NCBI GenBank assembly: GCA_025449615.1 | Contig: JANWJA010000094.1 | Location: 1-21,790 of the forward strand | DNA length: 21,790 nucleotides | From: Methyloceanibacter sp. | GTDB taxonomy: Bacteria > Pseudomonadota > Alphaproteobacteria > Rhizobiales > Methyloligellaceae | Reading direction: 5' to 3' | In this document: positions 15,623 through 21,790 of the stretch, in pieces | Numbering within the stretch: position 1 is the stretch's first letter | Layout: each line of letters opens with the position of its first letter | Made by a program: the position numbers and the translations under genes | Notes under the pieces: generated by a model | What the model was told of the DNA's origin: nothing | The model's input: only the letters and a program-made list of their open reading frames with translations | Database searches by the model: none

Positions 15623-18069
15623 CGCGAGCCGAGCGGGACTTTCGGCACGGAGCTGGTACCGGCCTTCTTCGCCGAAGCGCCCTTGGCGCGTTTGGCGGGC
15701 CGCTTGGCCTTCGGCTTTGGCACCCCGTCTCCTCCGCCCTCGACCTCAGGCTCGACATCCTCAGGATCACGCGGGCGGATCGGCGTATCCGGCTTCAAAT
15801 ACTCGAAGCCAAGCACTTTCTCGATGCCCTTCTCCTCGACCAGCACACGCACGATGCCGCCATCCTTCAGCGCGCCGAACAGAATCTCCTCGGCCAGCGG
15901 CTTCTTGATGTGCTCCTGGATCACCCGAGCCAATGGGCGCGCGCCGAATTTCTCGTCATAGCCCTTCTCGGCAAGCCATGTATTGGCTTCCGGCGTGAGC
16001 TCAATGGTGATGTTGCGGTCGTCAAGCTGGGCTTCCAGCTGAAACACGAACTTCTCCACCACCTTGGAGATCACCTCCGGCGGAAGCGAGGCGAACGGGA
16101 TGACGGCATCGAGCCGGTTGCGGAACTCGGGGCTGAACAGCCGGTTGATCGCCTCCTCGTCGTCGCCTTCGCGCTTCGAGCGATTAAAGCCGATCGCGGC
16201 CTTGGCGAGGTCGGTCGCGCCGGCATTCGTCGTCATGATCAGGATCACGTTCTGGAAGTCGACCTTCTTACCGTTATGGTCGGTCAGCTTGCCGTGATCC
16301 ATGATCTGCAACAGGATGTTGAACAAATCTGGATGCGCTTTCTCGATCTCGTCGAGCAGCAGCACCGAGTGCGGATGCTGGTCGATGCCGTCGGTGAGCA
16401 ACCCGCCCTGATCGAAACCGACATAGCCGGGCGGTGCGCCGATCAGCCGCGACACCGTGTGGCGCTCCATATATTCGCTCATGTCGAAGCGGATCAGCTC
16501 CACGCCGAGCATCTTGGCAAGCTGGCGCGCGACTTCGGTTTTGCCGACGCCGGTCGGACCTGAGAACATGTAGCAACCGATCGGCTTTTCAGGCTCGCGC
16601 AAGCCGGCGCGCGACAATTTGATCGCGGCGCCGAGCGCCTCGATGGCCTTGTCCTGGCCGAACACCACCCGCTTCAGGTCGATGTCGATATTGCGCAACA
16701 CTTCGGCATCGGATTTCGACACTGTCTTGGGCGGAATCCGCGCCATGGTGGCGATGGTGGTCTCGATCTCTTTCAGGCCGATGGTCTTCCGCCGCTGCTT
16801 CTCGGGCAGCAGCATCTGCGAGGCGCCGGTCTCGTCGATGACGTCGATCGCCTTGTCCGGCAATTTCCGGTCGTGAATGTACTTCGCCGACAGCTCCACA
16901 GCCGATCTGATTGCCTGGCTCGTATAGCGCACCCGATGGAAATCTTCGAAATAGGGTTTCAGCCCTTTCAGGATCTCGATCGCATCCGGCACCGACGGCT
17001 CGTTGACGTCGATTTTCTGGAATCGCCGCACCAGCGCGCGGTCCTTCTCGAAATGCTGGCGATATTCTTTGTACGTGGTCGAGCCGATGCAGCGCAGCGT
17101 CCCCGACTGAAGGGCTGGCTTCAGCAGGTTGGAGGCATCCATCGCGCCACCTGAAGTCGCGCCGGCGCCGATCACGGTGTGAATCTCATCGATGAACATG
17201 ATGGCGCCGGGATAATTCTCAATCTCCCGCATCACCGCTTTCAGCCGCTCCTCGAAATCGCCGCGATAGCGCGTGCCCGCGAGCAGCGCGCCCATGTCGA
17301 GCTGGAAGATGGTCGAGTCGGCCAGCACCTCCGGCACGTCGCCCATGACGATGCGCCGCGCCAGACCTTCCGCGATCGCGGTCTTGCCCACGCCGGGATC
17401 TCCGACGAAAAGTGGATTGTTCTTCTGCCGGCGGCAGAGCACCTGAATGGTGCGCGAGATCTCAGGGCCCCGCCCGATCAAGGGATCGATCCGGCCCGAG
17501 CGCGCCTTCTGATTGAGATTGATGCAATAGACCTCGAGCGCGTCGAGACCGCGCTTCTTCTCCTCGCCGCCATCGACGGTCGCTGCATCCTCGTCCACAC
17601 CCCGCACCGCGCGCGGCTCGGACATGCCGGCCCGCTTGGCGATGCCGTGACTGATATAATTGACCGCGTCGAACCGCGTCATGTTCTGCTCTTGCAGGAA
17701 GAACGCGGCATGGCTCTCGCGCTCGGCAAAGACCGCCACTAGCACGCTCGCGCCCGTTACCTCCTCGCGGCCCGAAGACTGCACATGAGCCACGGCGCGG
17801 TGAATCACCCGCTGGAAGCCTGCGGTCGGCTGCGCCTCGCCATGCGTATCGGTCACCAGGCTCGCGAGCTCGTTGTCGAGATAGGTCACGAGCTTGTCGC
17901 GCAACACATCGAGGTCGACCGCGCAGGCGCGCATCACCGCCGCCGCGTCGCGGTCGTCGACCAGCGCCAGCAGCAGATGTTCGAGCGTGGCATATTCGTG
18001 GCTGCGCTCATTGGCATATTGCAGCGCGCGCCTTAAGGCCTGTTCAAGACTGGTCGAGAACGACGCCAA
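15619..18069 (-). CDS. clpA: ATP-dependent Clp protease ATP-binding subunit ClpA
   Basis: ClpA unfolds proteins and feeds them to ClpP. The 816-residue protein has the N-domain with two Clp repeats (1-145; [15 protein letters not shown]). AAA1 follows, with Walker A GDPGVGKT at 223-230 and Walker B MFIDE at 291-295. AAA2 has GPTGVGKT at 504-511, LLLDEIEK at 570-577 and the ClpP-docking loop IGF at 626-628. A proline/lysine-rich tail of about 60 residues ([14 protein letters not shown]) extends beyond E. coli ClpA. The start is a TTG at 18069. It is supported by the normal N-terminus ([15 protein letters not shown]) and by a strong GAGGAG six bases upstream. The gene lies 10 bases after clpS, so ClpS can deliver N-degron substrates to a co-expressed partner. 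Confidence 0.97.
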   Translation of the reverse strand: MASFSTSLEQALRRALQYANERSHEYATLEHLLLALVDDRDAAAVMRACAVDLDVLRDKLVTYLDNELASLVTDTHGEAQPTAGFQRVIHRAVAHVQSSGREEVTGASVLVAVFAERESHAAFFLQEQNMTRFDAVNYISHGIAKRAGMSEPRAVRGVDEDAATVDGGEEKKRGLDALEVYCINLNQKARSGRIDPLIGRGPEISRTIQVLCRRQKNNPLFVGDPGVGKTAIAEGLARRIVMGDVPEVLADSTIFQLDMGALLAGTRYRGDFEERLKAVMREIENYPGAIMFIDEIHTVIGAGATSGGAMDASNLLKPALQSGTLRCIGSTTYKEYRQHFEKDRALVRRFQKIDVNEPSVPDAIEILKGLKPYFEDFHRVRYTSQAIRSAVELSAKYIHDRKLPDKAIDVIDETGASQMLLPEKQRRKTIGLKEIETTIATMARIPPKTVSKSDAEVLRNIDIDLKRVVFGQDKAIEALGAAIKLSRAGLREPEKPIGCYMFSGPTGVGKTEVARQLAKMLGVELIRFDMSEYMERHTVSRLIGAPPGYVGFDQGGLLTDGIDQHPHSVLLLDEIEKAHPDLFNILLQIMDHGKLTDHNGKKVDFQNVILIMTTNAGATDLAKAAIGFNRSKREGDDEEAINRLFSPEFRNRLDAVIPFASLPPEVISKVVEKFVFQLEAQLDDRNITIELTPEANTWLAEKGYDEKFGARPLARVIQEHIKKPLAEEILFGALKDGGIVRVLVEEKGIEKVLGFEYLKPDTPIRPRDPEDVEPEVEGGGDGVPKPKAKRPAKRAKGASAKKAGTSSVPKVPLGSR

Positions 18070-18073
18070 CTTT

Positions 18074-18081
18074 AGCTCCTC
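18074..18081 (-). promoter_or_regulatory. Ribosome binding site for the TTG start of clpA
   Basis: On the minus strand, TGAGGAGC overlaps the clpS stop codon and stands at ideal spacing before the TTG at 18069. It supports the rare start and couples clpA translation to clpS. Confidence 0.6.
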
Positions 18082-18409
18082 ATTCCTTTTCCATCGTGCA
18101 TTGCAGCGGATGCTCGTGCTGCCGGGCGAAGCTTGTCACTTGCGCCACTTTAGTCTCCGCCACCTCATATGTGTAGACCCCACAGATGCCGACGCCCTTC
18201 TGGTGGACATGCAGCATGATCTGGGTTGCCTCCTCCGGCGGCTTGCCGAAGAACCGCTCGAGCACATAGACGACGAAATCCATCGGCGTGTAGTCGTCGT
18301 TGAGCAGCAGCACCTTGTAGAGAGCCGGCCGCTTCGTCTTCGGCCGTGTCTTGGTGGTGATGTGGGTGCCGGCGTCATCGCCCCGGCGAGGATCGCCGTT
18401 CCGAGCCAT
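18080..18409 (-). CDS. clpS: ATP-dependent Clp protease adaptor ClpS
   Basis: ClpS binds N-degron proteins and hands them to ClpAP. The 109-residue protein has a flexible polar N-terminus, then the core: [20 protein letters not shown] with substrate-pocket residues Asn37-Asp38, and [15 protein letters not shown] with His69. It ends in the usual AETKV and [12 protein letters not shown]. The frame is open to 18496. The ATG at 18409 is preferred because it gives the usual short N-terminal arm and has AGG upstream; an ATG at 18439 is possible. It is the first gene of clpS-clpA (10-base gap). Many Hyphomicrobiales carry two ClpS paralogues. This one, next to clpA, is the standard ClpS1. Confidence 0.95.
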   Translation of the reverse strand: MARNGDPRRGDDAGTHITTKTRPKTKRPALYKVLLLNDDYTPMDFVVYVLERFFGKPPEEATQIMLHVHQKGVGICGVYTYEVAETKVAQVTSFARQHEHPLQCTMEKE

Positions 18410-18576
18410 CGTCAACCTATGTGGCGTCTCGTCTCTCATTTGCCAAGTCGTGCATCTAACAGTTCGGAGAATCGTCCCGCCCTGTCTCGCATCCATTCTA
18501 ACGTCAGATTGCGCTCGCCCGCAAACGGGCCTCGCGACCCTTCTAACATAGTGGGAGTTGCCGACAGGAAAACGGC

Positions 18577-18613
18577 AAAAAAAAAGACCCGGGGGGAAGG
18601 TCCCGGGTCTTTT
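18577..18613 (-). terminator. Strong intrinsic terminator of the phasin gene
   Basis: AAAAGACCCGGG (18582-18593) pairs perfectly with CCCGGGTCTTTT (18602-18613), a 12-bp stem with an 8-base loop. On the minus strand it is followed by nine T residues (the A-run at 18577-18585, partly in the stem). It lies about 35 bases after the phasin stop. This is the only textbook intrinsic terminator in the window. Confidence 0.92.
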
Positions 18614-18646
18614 CGTCGGAAATATGTTTGGGAGGCAGGAAGCGAT

Positions 18647-18976
18647 TTACGCCTTCTTGGTGAAGGCAACCTCAACCGGCTTGTAGGCATCCTTGGCCAG
18701 GCCGGCATACATCTCGCCCAGCTTGGAGAACTCTGCGACATAGGTGTCGTAGGCCTTCTTGGCATACTGGGACTGAATCTCGACCGCCTGCTCGACCGAC
18801 TTGGCGCCGATCAGCTGCTCGAAGGCTTTGGTTGAATCCTCGAACGCCTTCTTGGAATAGTCGGTGACCTCGGCTGCGATAGCCTGGAAGCCCTTGTTGA
18901 CCTCGCCGAACGAGCGCACGGCCGCATCAAAACCGTCTTTACCCACCTTCTGGAAATCCTCGAACCCTTTGAGCAT
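18647..18976 (-). CDS. Phasin (polyhydroxyalkanoate granule-associated protein)
   Basis: Phasins coat polyhydroxyalkanoate granules and set their size and number. This 109-residue acidic, helical, cysteine-free protein has the phasin_2 pattern: FEDFQKVGKDGFDAAVRSF, then KGFQAIAAEVTDYSKKAFE, an IGAKSVEQAVEIQSQYAKKAYD helix and the end LAKDAYKPVEVAFTKKA. The frame is open to a GTG at 18997. I chose the ATG at 18976 because the conserved protein begins MLKGFEDF and AGAGAGG stands 8 bases upstream. The gene has its own promoter with two PhaR-like operators and its own strong terminator, so it is a single-gene transcript. The presence of a phasin suggests that the organism stores polyhydroxyalkanoate. 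Confidence 0.92.
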   Translation of the reverse strand: MLKGFEDFQKVGKDGFDAAVRSFGEVNKGFQAIAAEVTDYSKKAFEDSTKAFEQLIGAKSVEQAVEIQSQYAKKAYDTYVAEFSKLGEMYAGLAKDAYKPVEVAFTKKA

Positions 18977-18994
18977 TGCAAAAACCTCTCTCGA

Positions 18995-19009
18995 CACCGC
19001 CTGGCGGTG
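18995..19009. repeat. Inverted repeat in the phasin leader
   Basis: CACCGCC-T-GGCGGTG is a perfect 7-bp inverted repeat about 20 bases ahead of the phasin start codon, in the predicted 5' untranslated region. As RNA it would fold as a CACCG/CGGTG stem with a 5-base loop, just upstream of the ribosome binding site. Confidence 0.45.
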
Positions 19010-19029
19010 ATTGTTGCAGACGCGAACTA

Positions 19030-19057
19030 TCTATATGCATCGCACAATTATGGTCAA
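19030..19057 (-). promoter_or_regulatory. Predicted phasin promoter
   Basis: On the minus strand TTGACC (19052-19057, 5 of 6 to the -35 consensus) is followed after 16 bases by TATAGA (19030-19035, 4 of 6 to the -10). This places the RNA start about 45-50 bases ahead of the phasin ATG at 18976. The spacer is filled by a PhaR-like operator. Confidence 0.55.
19036..19047. promoter_or_regulatory. PhaR-like operator 1, inside the phasin promoter
   Basis: TGCATCGCACAA fits the TGC-N3-GCA pattern known for PhaR, the repressor of phasin genes. It lies entirely between the -35 and -10 hexamers, the ideal place to block RNA polymerase. Confidence 0.6.
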
Positions 19058-19067
19058 CAAAAATTTT

Positions 19068-19079
19068 TGCACCGCACAA
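19068..19079. promoter_or_regulatory. PhaR-like operator 2, upstream of the phasin -35
   Basis: TGCACCGCACAA repeats operator 1 with one base changed, in the same orientation, 32 bases away (about three helical turns). This suggests two repressor units on one face of the DNA. Confidence 0.6.
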
Positions 19080-19149
19080 TAATTCTTTCGGCGGAGCCTT
19101 AACGCTTTGGCAACGGGCCAGATTCTAGCCTTGGTTCGAACGCAAGCTT

Positions 19150-19176
19150 GCACCGTTTTGACGTTAGGAACGGTGC
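19150..19176. repeat. 8-bp inverted repeat upstream of the D,D-carboxypeptidase gene
   Basis: GCACCGTT at 19150-19157 and AACGGTGC at 19169-19176 are exact reverse complements with an 11-base loop. The overlapping GCAAGCTTGC at 19142-19151 is itself a perfect palindrome. The element is about 80 bases ahead of the start at 19257 and may be an operator or a leader hairpin. Confidence 0.45.
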
Positions 19177-19256
19177 CGCCGCCGAGGGGATTCGGGTTCG
19201 GAGGCGGGCGTCGCGAGGGGAAATCAGGGGGAGAGGGCATTTAGCCTTCGGGGTCA

Positions 19257-20633
19257 GTGGGTTACCGTCAGAGTCAGTCTCCGGTCTCAGCTAAGCTTTG
19301 TCGCCTCGTGAGTCTCACGCTCGCGGCCGCTTTGGCGCTCGCGCCTTTGAGCGATGCCTTTGCCAAGACCAAATCCAAATCGCGCTCCAGAGCCGCCCCC
19401 TCGATCGCGGCCGCCATCGTAGTCGACATGGCAACCAACGAAATCCTCTATTCCAAGGACGAAGACGCAAAGCGGGCGCCTGCCTCGCTGACCAAGATGA
19501 TGACGCTCTACGTCCTGTTCTCCTATCTGCGCGCCGGCAAGGTCACACTTGAGTCCGAACTCGTGGTCACGCCGCACGCGGCGAGCCAATCGCCGACCAA
19601 ATTGGGCCTCAAGCCCGGCGCGACGATCACCACCAGCGACGCCATCAGGGCGCTCGTCACCCAATCGGCCAATGACGCCGCTGTCACCGTCGCCGAGAAC
19701 CTCGCCGGCACCGAGGAGAATTTCGCGCGGCTAATGACCGAGAAGGCGAGATCGATCGGCATGAACGATACGCTGTTCCGCAACGCCTCCGGTCTCCCTA
19801 ATGACGAGCAAGTCACGACCGCGCACGACATGGCGCTGCTGGCGCAGCATCTGATCCGCGACTACCCGGAATATTACACCGTCTTCGAGACCAAATATTT
19901 CGCGTACAAGGGCAAGCGCTACCGCAATCACAATCATCTGCTGTTCAGCTATAAGGGCACCAACGGCATCAAGACCGGCTACACGCGTGCGAGCGGCTTC
20001 AACCTCACGGCTTCCGTGCAACGCGACGACAAGCACCTCATCGCCGTCGTGCTTGGCGGCCGGACTGGGAGCCAGCGCGATGCCGCGATGCGTTCGCTGC
20101 TCGACAAATATTTCCCGCAAGCGGTCGCGGCGAAGTCAATGCCGAAGCCCATGGTTGCGTCTTTGGACGCCACCCCAGTGCCCCAGGCCACGCCGCCCAA
20201 ACCCGTCTCCGCTCCGGTCATGGCCTCGGCCACACCGATGGTCGCTCCGGTCGCTTTTGGCAAGGAAGCCGAGCCCACCAAGCCAGCCCCGATCCAGTCT
20301 CTCGCGGAAGAGGAAGAATTGTCGCTGAAATCTCCGCTGCCTGAGGCCGATCCGATCGTCACCGGCGAACCTCACGGCACCAAGGCCGGCCCCTACCATG
20401 TCCAGGTCGGCTCTTTTACTTCCCAGGCGGAAGCCAAAACCAGACTGGATGCCGTCAAAGGACGCGCCGCAAGCCTGCTCAACGGCCACTACCCGGTTAC
20501 CACGACATTCAAGAAGGACACCGAGCAATGGTACCGGGCGCGCTTTGCCGGCTTCTCGCAGGACAAAGCCAAGAGCACCTGTGCCCAACTCAAGAAGATG
20601 TCGCTCGATTGCGTCGTGATGCGCGCCGAGTAG
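19257..20633 (+). CDS. D-alanyl-D-alanine carboxypeptidase (PBP5/6 type) with C-terminal SPOR domain
   Basis: This low-molecular-weight penicillin-binding protein trims the terminal D-alanine of peptidoglycan stem peptides in the periplasm. The 458-residue protein has a signal peptide (core LVSLTLAAALALAPL, cleavage after DAFA near 36). The serine-peptidase S11 domain carries all three catalytic motifs: SLTK with nucleophile Ser77 and Lys80, SAN at 137-139 and KTG at 239-241. A proline-rich linker (about 285-375) leads to a SPOR domain (about 390-458; GPYHVQVGSFTSQAEA), which binds septal glycan. There is no amphipathic C-terminal anchor of the E. coli DacA kind, so SPOR may supply localisation instead. 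The start is a GTG at 19257 with only a weak ribosome binding site, so it is a little uncertain. It converges with the J-protein gene (11-base gap). Confidence 0.93.
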   Translation: MGYRQSQSPVSAKLCRLVSLTLAAALALAPLSDAFAKTKSKSRSRAAPSIAAAIVVDMATNEILYSKDEDAKRAPASLTKMMTLYVLFSYLRAGKVTLESELVVTPHAASQSPTKLGLKPGATITTSDAIRALVTQSANDAAVTVAENLAGTEENFARLMTEKARSIGMNDTLFRNASGLPNDEQVTTAHDMALLAQHLIRDYPEYYTVFETKYFAYKGKRYRNHNHLLFSYKGTNGIKTGYTRASGFNLTASVQRDDKHLIAVVLGGRTGSQRDAAMRSLLDKYFPQAVAAKSMPKPMVASLDATPVPQATPPKPVSAPVMASATPMVAPVAFGKEAEPTKPAPIQSLAEEEELSLKSPLPEADPIVTGEPHGTKAGPYHVQVGSFTSQAEAKTRLDAVKGRAASLLNGHYPVTTTFKKDTEQWYRARFAGFSQDKAKSTCAQLKKMSLDCVVMRAE

Positions 20634-20644
20634 CGCATGTTGGA

Positions 20645-21355
20645 TTAGCGCCCGAGCAAGACGTCCTTGGCCTCGTTGATCCTCGAGGCGAGATAGGTCG
20701 ATCCCCCCTGATCGGGGTGGAACTTCTTCATCATCTGCCGATGCGCGCGGCTGATCTCCTCTTCGCTCGCACCTTGTTTCAGCCCAAGCACGGCATAGGC
20801 CTCCTCCACGCTCATATGACCAGAGGGCTTGCGGGATCGCGCGCGGCTCTCTTGTTTTGGCTCGGCGTCCTCGGTCTCACGCCAATTCGGAACCCGCCAA
20901 TCGAAATAGGCCTCCATCAAAGCTTCGGCCTGCTGATCCGTGCCATGCAACTCGTCAAGCAGCGTCTTGAGGTCAGCGTCGGACAGCGACGACAACATCC
21001 GTCCCTCGAACTTGCCTTTCAGGACCATTCCCTCCATCTCGCCGCTATCGTGATCGAGCGCCATCTCCAGGCTCTCGGTCTTTACATGCGAGGTCGCTCC
21101 CGGCGATTTGGATGATGAGGCGAACGGGCCAAAGCCGAACGTCCCTGGCCGGATCAAGGAGAAGCCGAACAGTCCAAGCGGAATGGCGAGAGGAAGCGCG
21201 CCACGCACCAGCAGAAAGCCGGCCGCGCCAAGTGCGACGACTCCGGCCAGTTTGCGCAAAGCGTCGGCAAGCAGGTGCGGATTCGCTCTTGCGAAAAGGC
21301 GACCTGCGAAGATGAGGAGGATGAGGAGCGCAAGCCCCGCGAGAAAATACGGCAT
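20645..21355 (-). CDS. Membrane-anchored J-domain (DnaJ-like) protein
   Basis: The 236-residue protein has hydrophobic N-terminal segments at about 3-20 and 37-66 and a basic link between them. A middle region follows (ALDHDSGEMEGMVLKGKFEGR, then LHGTDQQAEALMEAYFDWRVPNW), and a J domain at 182-236 closes the protein, with the HPD motif at 213-215 (KKFHPDQGG). The J domain at the C-terminus behind an N-terminal membrane anchor recalls mitochondrial Pam18/Tim14. The HPD motif implies that it stimulates a DnaK ATPase at the membrane. No zinc-finger or substrate domain of DnaJ is present. It starts 9 bases after the VWA-like gene and is probably in one operon with it. The client is unknown. Confidence 0.88.
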   Translation of the reverse strand: MPYFLAGLALLILLIFAGRLFARANPHLLADALRKLAGVVALGAAGFLLVRGALPLAIPLGLFGFSLIRPGTFGFGPFASSSKSPGATSHVKTESLEMALDHDSGEMEGMVLKGKFEGRMLSSLSDADLKTLLDELHGTDQQAEALMEAYFDWRVPNWRETEDAEPKQESRARSRKPSGHMSVEEAYAVLGLKQGASEEEISRAHRQMMKKFHPDQGGSTYLASRINEAKDVLLGR

Positions 21356-21364
21356 CGAAACGGC

Positions 21365-21790
21365 CTAGCTGAGCTGTTCGAGCAGAAGCGACCCGGCACT
21401 CGACCGCGTCGCCTGGCTGAAATCCTTGAGCGCCTTGCGGCCGCCAGTGGCATAGACCGCCACCGCCTTTAGCAGATCCCCCAATTGACTGGCCGATCCG
21501 GAATCGAAGCGGCAATAGGCGCCACGCGTGAGCTTAGCGATCTCCTTGAACGCACGCTCCGCCTTTTTGTCGTAGCCCTCCTGGAACATGAAGCATGGCA
21601 CGCCGAGCAGACGAAGCTCGCCGGCGCGTTGGGCAAGCTCGTCGATATTCTCTTCCATGGCGTCGCCGACATAGACCAGCGCATTCACGCGTGTTGCGGC
21701 GCTCTCGCCGCGCGCATGACTGAGCACTTTCTGGATCTGCGTGTAGCCGCCCTCGCAGGCGACGCGCGACATCAGTCTGGCGACGGCGTC
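21365..21790 (-). CDS. VWA-domain-like protein (3' part, cut by the window edge)
   Basis: The frame runs open through the window edge (read DAVARLMSRVACEGG at the cut), so only the C-terminal 141 residues are seen. The ATG at 21772 is internal. The visible part resembles the second half of a von Willebrand A-type fold: VNALVYVGDAMEENIDEL forms a strand with Asp and a following helix, then LGVPCFMFQEGYDKKAERAF and AKLTRGAYCRFDSGSASQLGDLLKAVAVYATGG. The MIDAS DxSxS motif, if present, would be outside the window. It ends 9 bases before the membrane J-protein gene in the same direction. Such VWA/J-protein pairs recur in alphaproteobacteria, by recollection. The function is unknown. Confidence 0.75.
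   Translation of the reverse strand, partial: DAVARLMSRVACEGGYTQIQKVLSHARGESAATRVNALVYVGDAMEENIDELAQRAGELRLLGVPCFMFQEGYDKKAERAFKEIAKLTRGAYCRFDSGSASQLGDLLKAVAVYATGGRKALKDFSQATRSSAGSLLLEQLS

Noticed and set aside
19031..19240. 69-codon minus-strand frame upstream of the phasin gene
   Set aside because: It runs through the phasin promoter and operator region, its product is proline/arginine-rich without family, and it has no ribosome binding site.

Overview
The window reads as ordinary GC-rich chromosomal DNA of an alphaproteobacterium, most likely of the order Hyphomicrobiales (Rhizobiales). The markers are a pleD-divK cell-cycle pair, a periplasmic EipB (DUF1849) protein, a phasin with PhaR-like operators, an aspartate transcarbamoylase next to a degenerate dihydroorotase, and the clpS-clpA pair. 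I see no phage, insertion sequence, CRISPR array, tRNA or rRNA. The genus cannot be fixed from the sequence alone.

Layout. Positions 57-6154 (+) carry pyrB, a non-catalytic pyrC paralogue, plsY, a truncated dprA remnant and topA. They are followed by rnr, a DUF983 membrane protein and rpmG (to 9182). A 592-bp non-coding gap (9183-9774) separates this block from the convergent divK-pleD operon (9775-11526, -) and eipB (11749-12615, -). Divergent from eipB runs a tight plus-strand run: ridA-like, glycerophosphodiester phosphodiesterase, COG3146 acyltransferase and a HIT-family hydrolase (12770-15622). Its last stop codon interlocks with that of clpA on the other strand (clpS-clpA, 15619-18409, -). 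A phasin gene (18647-18976, -) with a strong terminator follows. Then come a D-alanyl-D-alanine carboxypeptidase with a SPOR domain (19257-20633, +) and a minus-strand pair: a membrane-anchored J-domain protein and a VWA-like protein cut by the window edge.

Themes. The genes serve pyrimidine synthesis (ATCase plus a presumed structural DHOase-like partner), phospholipid synthesis and turnover (PlsY, GDPD), DNA topology, RNA decay, ribosome structure, c-di-GMP and cell-cycle signalling (DivK, PleD), envelope integrity (EipB, DacC-like), proteolysis through N-degrons (ClpS-ClpA), and polyhydroxyalkanoate granules (phasin).

The points most worth a second look are: the PyrC homologue lacking its metal ligands; dprA cut after its N-terminal third; two perfect TGC-N3-GCA direct repeats, one inside and one just upstream of the predicted phasin core promoter; a DivK reading frame with a well-placed upstream start; and the membrane J-protein/VWA pair. 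I found no convincing evidence for a wholly new multi-gene system.
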